Assembly: GCF_017811175.1 (NCBI RefSeq)
Contig: NZ_JACWIJ010000002.1
Span: 2,170,001-2,234,000, forward strand
Direction of reading: 5' to 3'
DNA: 64,000 nucleotides
Source of the DNA: Melaminivora jejuensis
GTDB taxonomy: Bacteria > Pseudomonadota > Gammaproteobacteria > Burkholderiales > Burkholderiaceae_C
Part shown: in pieces, positions 61,722 through 64,000 of the stretch
Layout of the letters: each line of letters opens with the position of its first letter
Numbering within the stretch: position 1 is the first letter of the stretch
Notes under the pieces: model-generated
What the model saw: only the letters and a program-made list of their open reading frames with translations
What the model was told of the DNA's origin: nothing
The model's database searches: none
Position numbers and translations under genes: made by a program

Positions 61722-64000
61722 CCGCAGCCGGCTCCAAGAGCAGTGGCGGCTCGGGCACCAATTCTGCCGTCGGCGCGGCTGCGGGTTCGGCTTCAGGCTC
61801 GGGCTGGCCCCCGGATGCTGCCCCAGCTTGCGCTTCGGGCGACGGCGCTGGCTCCAGATCGAACTCGAATCCGAAGTCCAGCACCGGCTCGGGCGCTGGA
61901 GATGCTGGCTCGGATGCTGCCTGCTGCGGCTCCAGGACAGGCTCCAGGGTGGCCTCGGAAGCTGGCTCAGGAGTGTCTGGCGCCGGCTCATCCTGCACTG
62001 CGGGAGCTGACGGCGCTGCCTCCTGCACGACCACCTCGTCCTGCGGCGCGTCTGGGACAGACAAAGGCTGGGCACCATGCAGATCGACCAGCCGCCCCTC
62101 CAGCCGCATGGCATCGGCAGCGGCGCGAAATGGCTGGGCCTGCCAGCTCTGTGCCTGCTCCTGGGCAATGGCATCGGCCCACTGGCCGAAGGCCTGCAAT
62201 GCCTGGGCCGAGAGGGCCAGCAATGCCGGCTGGATGGGTTTTTGCTCGGCCAGCCAGGCGTTGAGCGTCTGCTCCATGGCCCAGGCAGCCTCGCCGAATT
62301 CATTCAGCCCGACCATGCGCGAGCTGCCCTTGAGGGTGTGGAAGGCACGGCGCAGGGTGGTTTGCTCGCTCAGGTCACCCGGCTGCCCCTGCAGCGTGGC
62401 AATGGCCTCCAGGCCGGTGGCCACCACCTCGCGCGCCTCTTCCAGGAAGATGTCCAGCAGTTCCTGATCCTGCTCGTCGCGCACCACGATCTGCGGCTGA
62501 GCGGCGGGGCTGGCTGGCGCCGGCGCTGCCGGGGCTGGCACCGTTGGTGATGGTGGCACTGCGGGCTGGCTGGCCTCTGGGGCCGGCGCGGTCGGCACCG
62601 CTGCAGGCACCGCCCCAGGAGCAGCGGCTTGCGCCTGGGACGGCGGCACGCTGGCCGGCGCTGCCTCAGCTTCCGCCGCAGGGGCTGCCTCATGGACTGC
62701 CTCACGGGACGTCTCTGGGCGCGCCCGCCCCATCAGGATGCGCAATTCGCCCTGCTCCTCGTCATAGAGGAACAGCTTGCGGGCCATGGCGCGCTGGTAG
62801 CCCAGCATGTCGATCAGAAAGCCCAGGGCACCGAGGTTGTTGCCGAGCTTTTCGAAGACTGCGGCGCGCTGCTCCTGCGGGATGTCGCCCACCAGCAGCC
62901 GCTCGACGACGGTACGCATGTGCAGCACCGCCAGCGACGCCTGATCCAGGCCCAGCACCGACAGCACGCCGCGCATCTGCTGCAGGCCATCGGGCACCGG
63001 TGCCAGCACAGCCTTGTCCTGCGGGTCGCGGAAATGCTGATCCATGGCCTTCTCGGCCTCGGCCAGCGCAGCGCGCAGTTCGCCCACCACGCTGCCCATG
63101 GTCTGGCGCTCGCTGACCCGGCCATACAGCTCTTCCATCCACAGCTCCAGCGGCTGTGGTTCGCCACCGGCCATGACGGCATCGATGCGGTGCGCCAGAT
63201 CCTGCGCCCGCTCGGTCATCTCCTCCTGGCCCATGTCCAGGTCTTCGAACGACGCCTGCAGGTACAGCACCGCCGTGGCCACCTCTATGGCCAGCGAGGT
63301 GCCCGGCGGTTCGCCGCTGCGCATGGTGGCCGCGACGGCGCTGGTGAGAGCCTGCGCCAGGCTGGTGCTGCCGGGCTGCAGCCGGCGCAGCGAATCGCAC
63401 ACCAGGCCGAACTGATCCACCGCCAGCTTGAGCTTGTTGCGATCGCCCCCGGCCAGGGCCGACCAGGTCTCGGTGGCAGCCGCAATGCGCTTGCGCGCCT
63501 GCGCCAGCACAGCCGGGTCGTACAGCCCGAAACGGGGCTGCTCGTAATCGACCGTGCCGTGACCCGTCAGATCGTTGGCCCGGCGCACGGCATCCAGCAC
63601 CGGGGCGGCCTGCGGTTCTGCCATCGCAGCCTGGGCGCAGAAGAACAGCATGTCCTGCACCAAGCGGTCGTTGACTGCGGTTTCTCCGCGCGCCAGCGAG
63701 GCGTACTGCATCAGCACGCGCGAGGCGACACGCTTGACATAGACGTCAGGCACCAGCGCACCCAGCGCCAGCGCCTCGAAAAAGCCGGCGCTGATCTTCC
63801 AGAAGGAACGTACGCCAGCATCGTGCTGCGCGGCAGCGAAGGCCAGGGAGATGGCGCGCAGCTCGGCTGCCGCCTGCGGCTCTGCAGCCTTGACGATACG
63901 CAGCACGGCACCATCGAGCCGCGCCCGGGCCTGGGCGCCATAGGCCAGCGCGGCAGCCGCCGGCATGGACTGGGGCAGCACGGGCTCGCGCACACGGCGC
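61722..64000 (-). CDS. ChpA-like hybrid chemotaxis kinase, N-terminal part (5' end outside window)
   Basis: N-terminal part of the ChpA-like kinase, running in from the right edge. Visible features: a helical region with EVVATGLEAIATLQG, one Hpt domain FHTLKGSSRMVGLNEFGEAA, and a long Pro/Glu/Ala-rich linker toward 61722. A non-ATG start (GTG at 63993) is available, but homologous proteins begin several hundred residues earlier, so the gene probably starts outside the window. Past 61718 this frame becomes Arg-rich nonsense until 61129, supporting a frameshift. Typical neighbours (pilGHIJ) would lie upstream. Confidence 0.87.

Overview
The window is GC-rich, gene-dense chromosomal DNA from a betaproteobacterium. 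Gene content and order point to the family Comamonadaceae (Acidovorax / Alicycliphilus / Melaminivora / Diaphorobacter-like). The main reasons are the beta-type cox cluster with a cytochrome c-tailed subunit II, CIRCE in front of rpoH, the Bug-type solute receptor, pyrR-pyrB-pyrC' and a ChpA-type hybrid kinase. No prophage, plasmid, CRISPR array or transposase gene is visible. About 59 protein genes and one tRNA-Arg(CCT) can be supported.

Layout: 1-2306 rhodanese-grxC-secB-gpsA (left-pointing; gpsA runs off the edge). 2388-5510 gpmA, a CtpA-type protease and a MoeB/ThiF enzyme. 5641-10080 two response regulators and a histidine kinase beside a run of small stress-type genes (DUF1328, YqjD-like, ferritin-like, BON lipoprotein). 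10165-15771 coaD, rsmD and an M16 peptidase pair, divergent from ftsY. 16206-20021 a calcium-loop protein, cutA, CIRCE-rpoH and a Bug receptor. 20073-29543 the complete aa3 cytochrome oxidase locus: SCO1, ctaB, ctaA, SURF1, subunits I-III, Cox11 and several tiny membrane proteins. 29987-37207 a BioC-like methyltransferase, comF, trmL, MaoC, LysE, a CPA2 antiporter, DUF1841 and USP. 37827-47901 cytochrome c4, MoxR-GNAT-VWA and tamA-tamB. 48044-54011 tRNA-Arg, isochorismatase, cardiolipin synthase-like, arsC and a Fur-boxed iron ABC transporter. 54024-57944 pyrC'-pyrB-pyrR-ruvX-yqgE. 58022-64000 a giant ChpA-like chemotaxis/twitching kinase that enters from the right edge.

The most unusual content lies between the genes. 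A repeat of about 50 bp, here called R1, has a core close to CTTGCCAGGCAAGCGCTGGCAGCTAT. It occurs at least 12 times and is repeatedly incorporated into genes: it encodes part of the signal peptide of two unrelated exported proteins, the C-terminus and stop of an antiporter, and the start-codon context of gpsA. A second family, here called M1, has three copies of 149-161 bp with long terminal inverted repeats and 3-bp TTA/TAA target duplications, so it behaves like a non-autonomous transposon. All three M1 copies lie within 80 bp of an R1 copy. Two long genes (tamB and the chpA-like kinase) each carry an apparent one-base loss in a GCCCCG run, which could be real mutation or a sequencing artefact.
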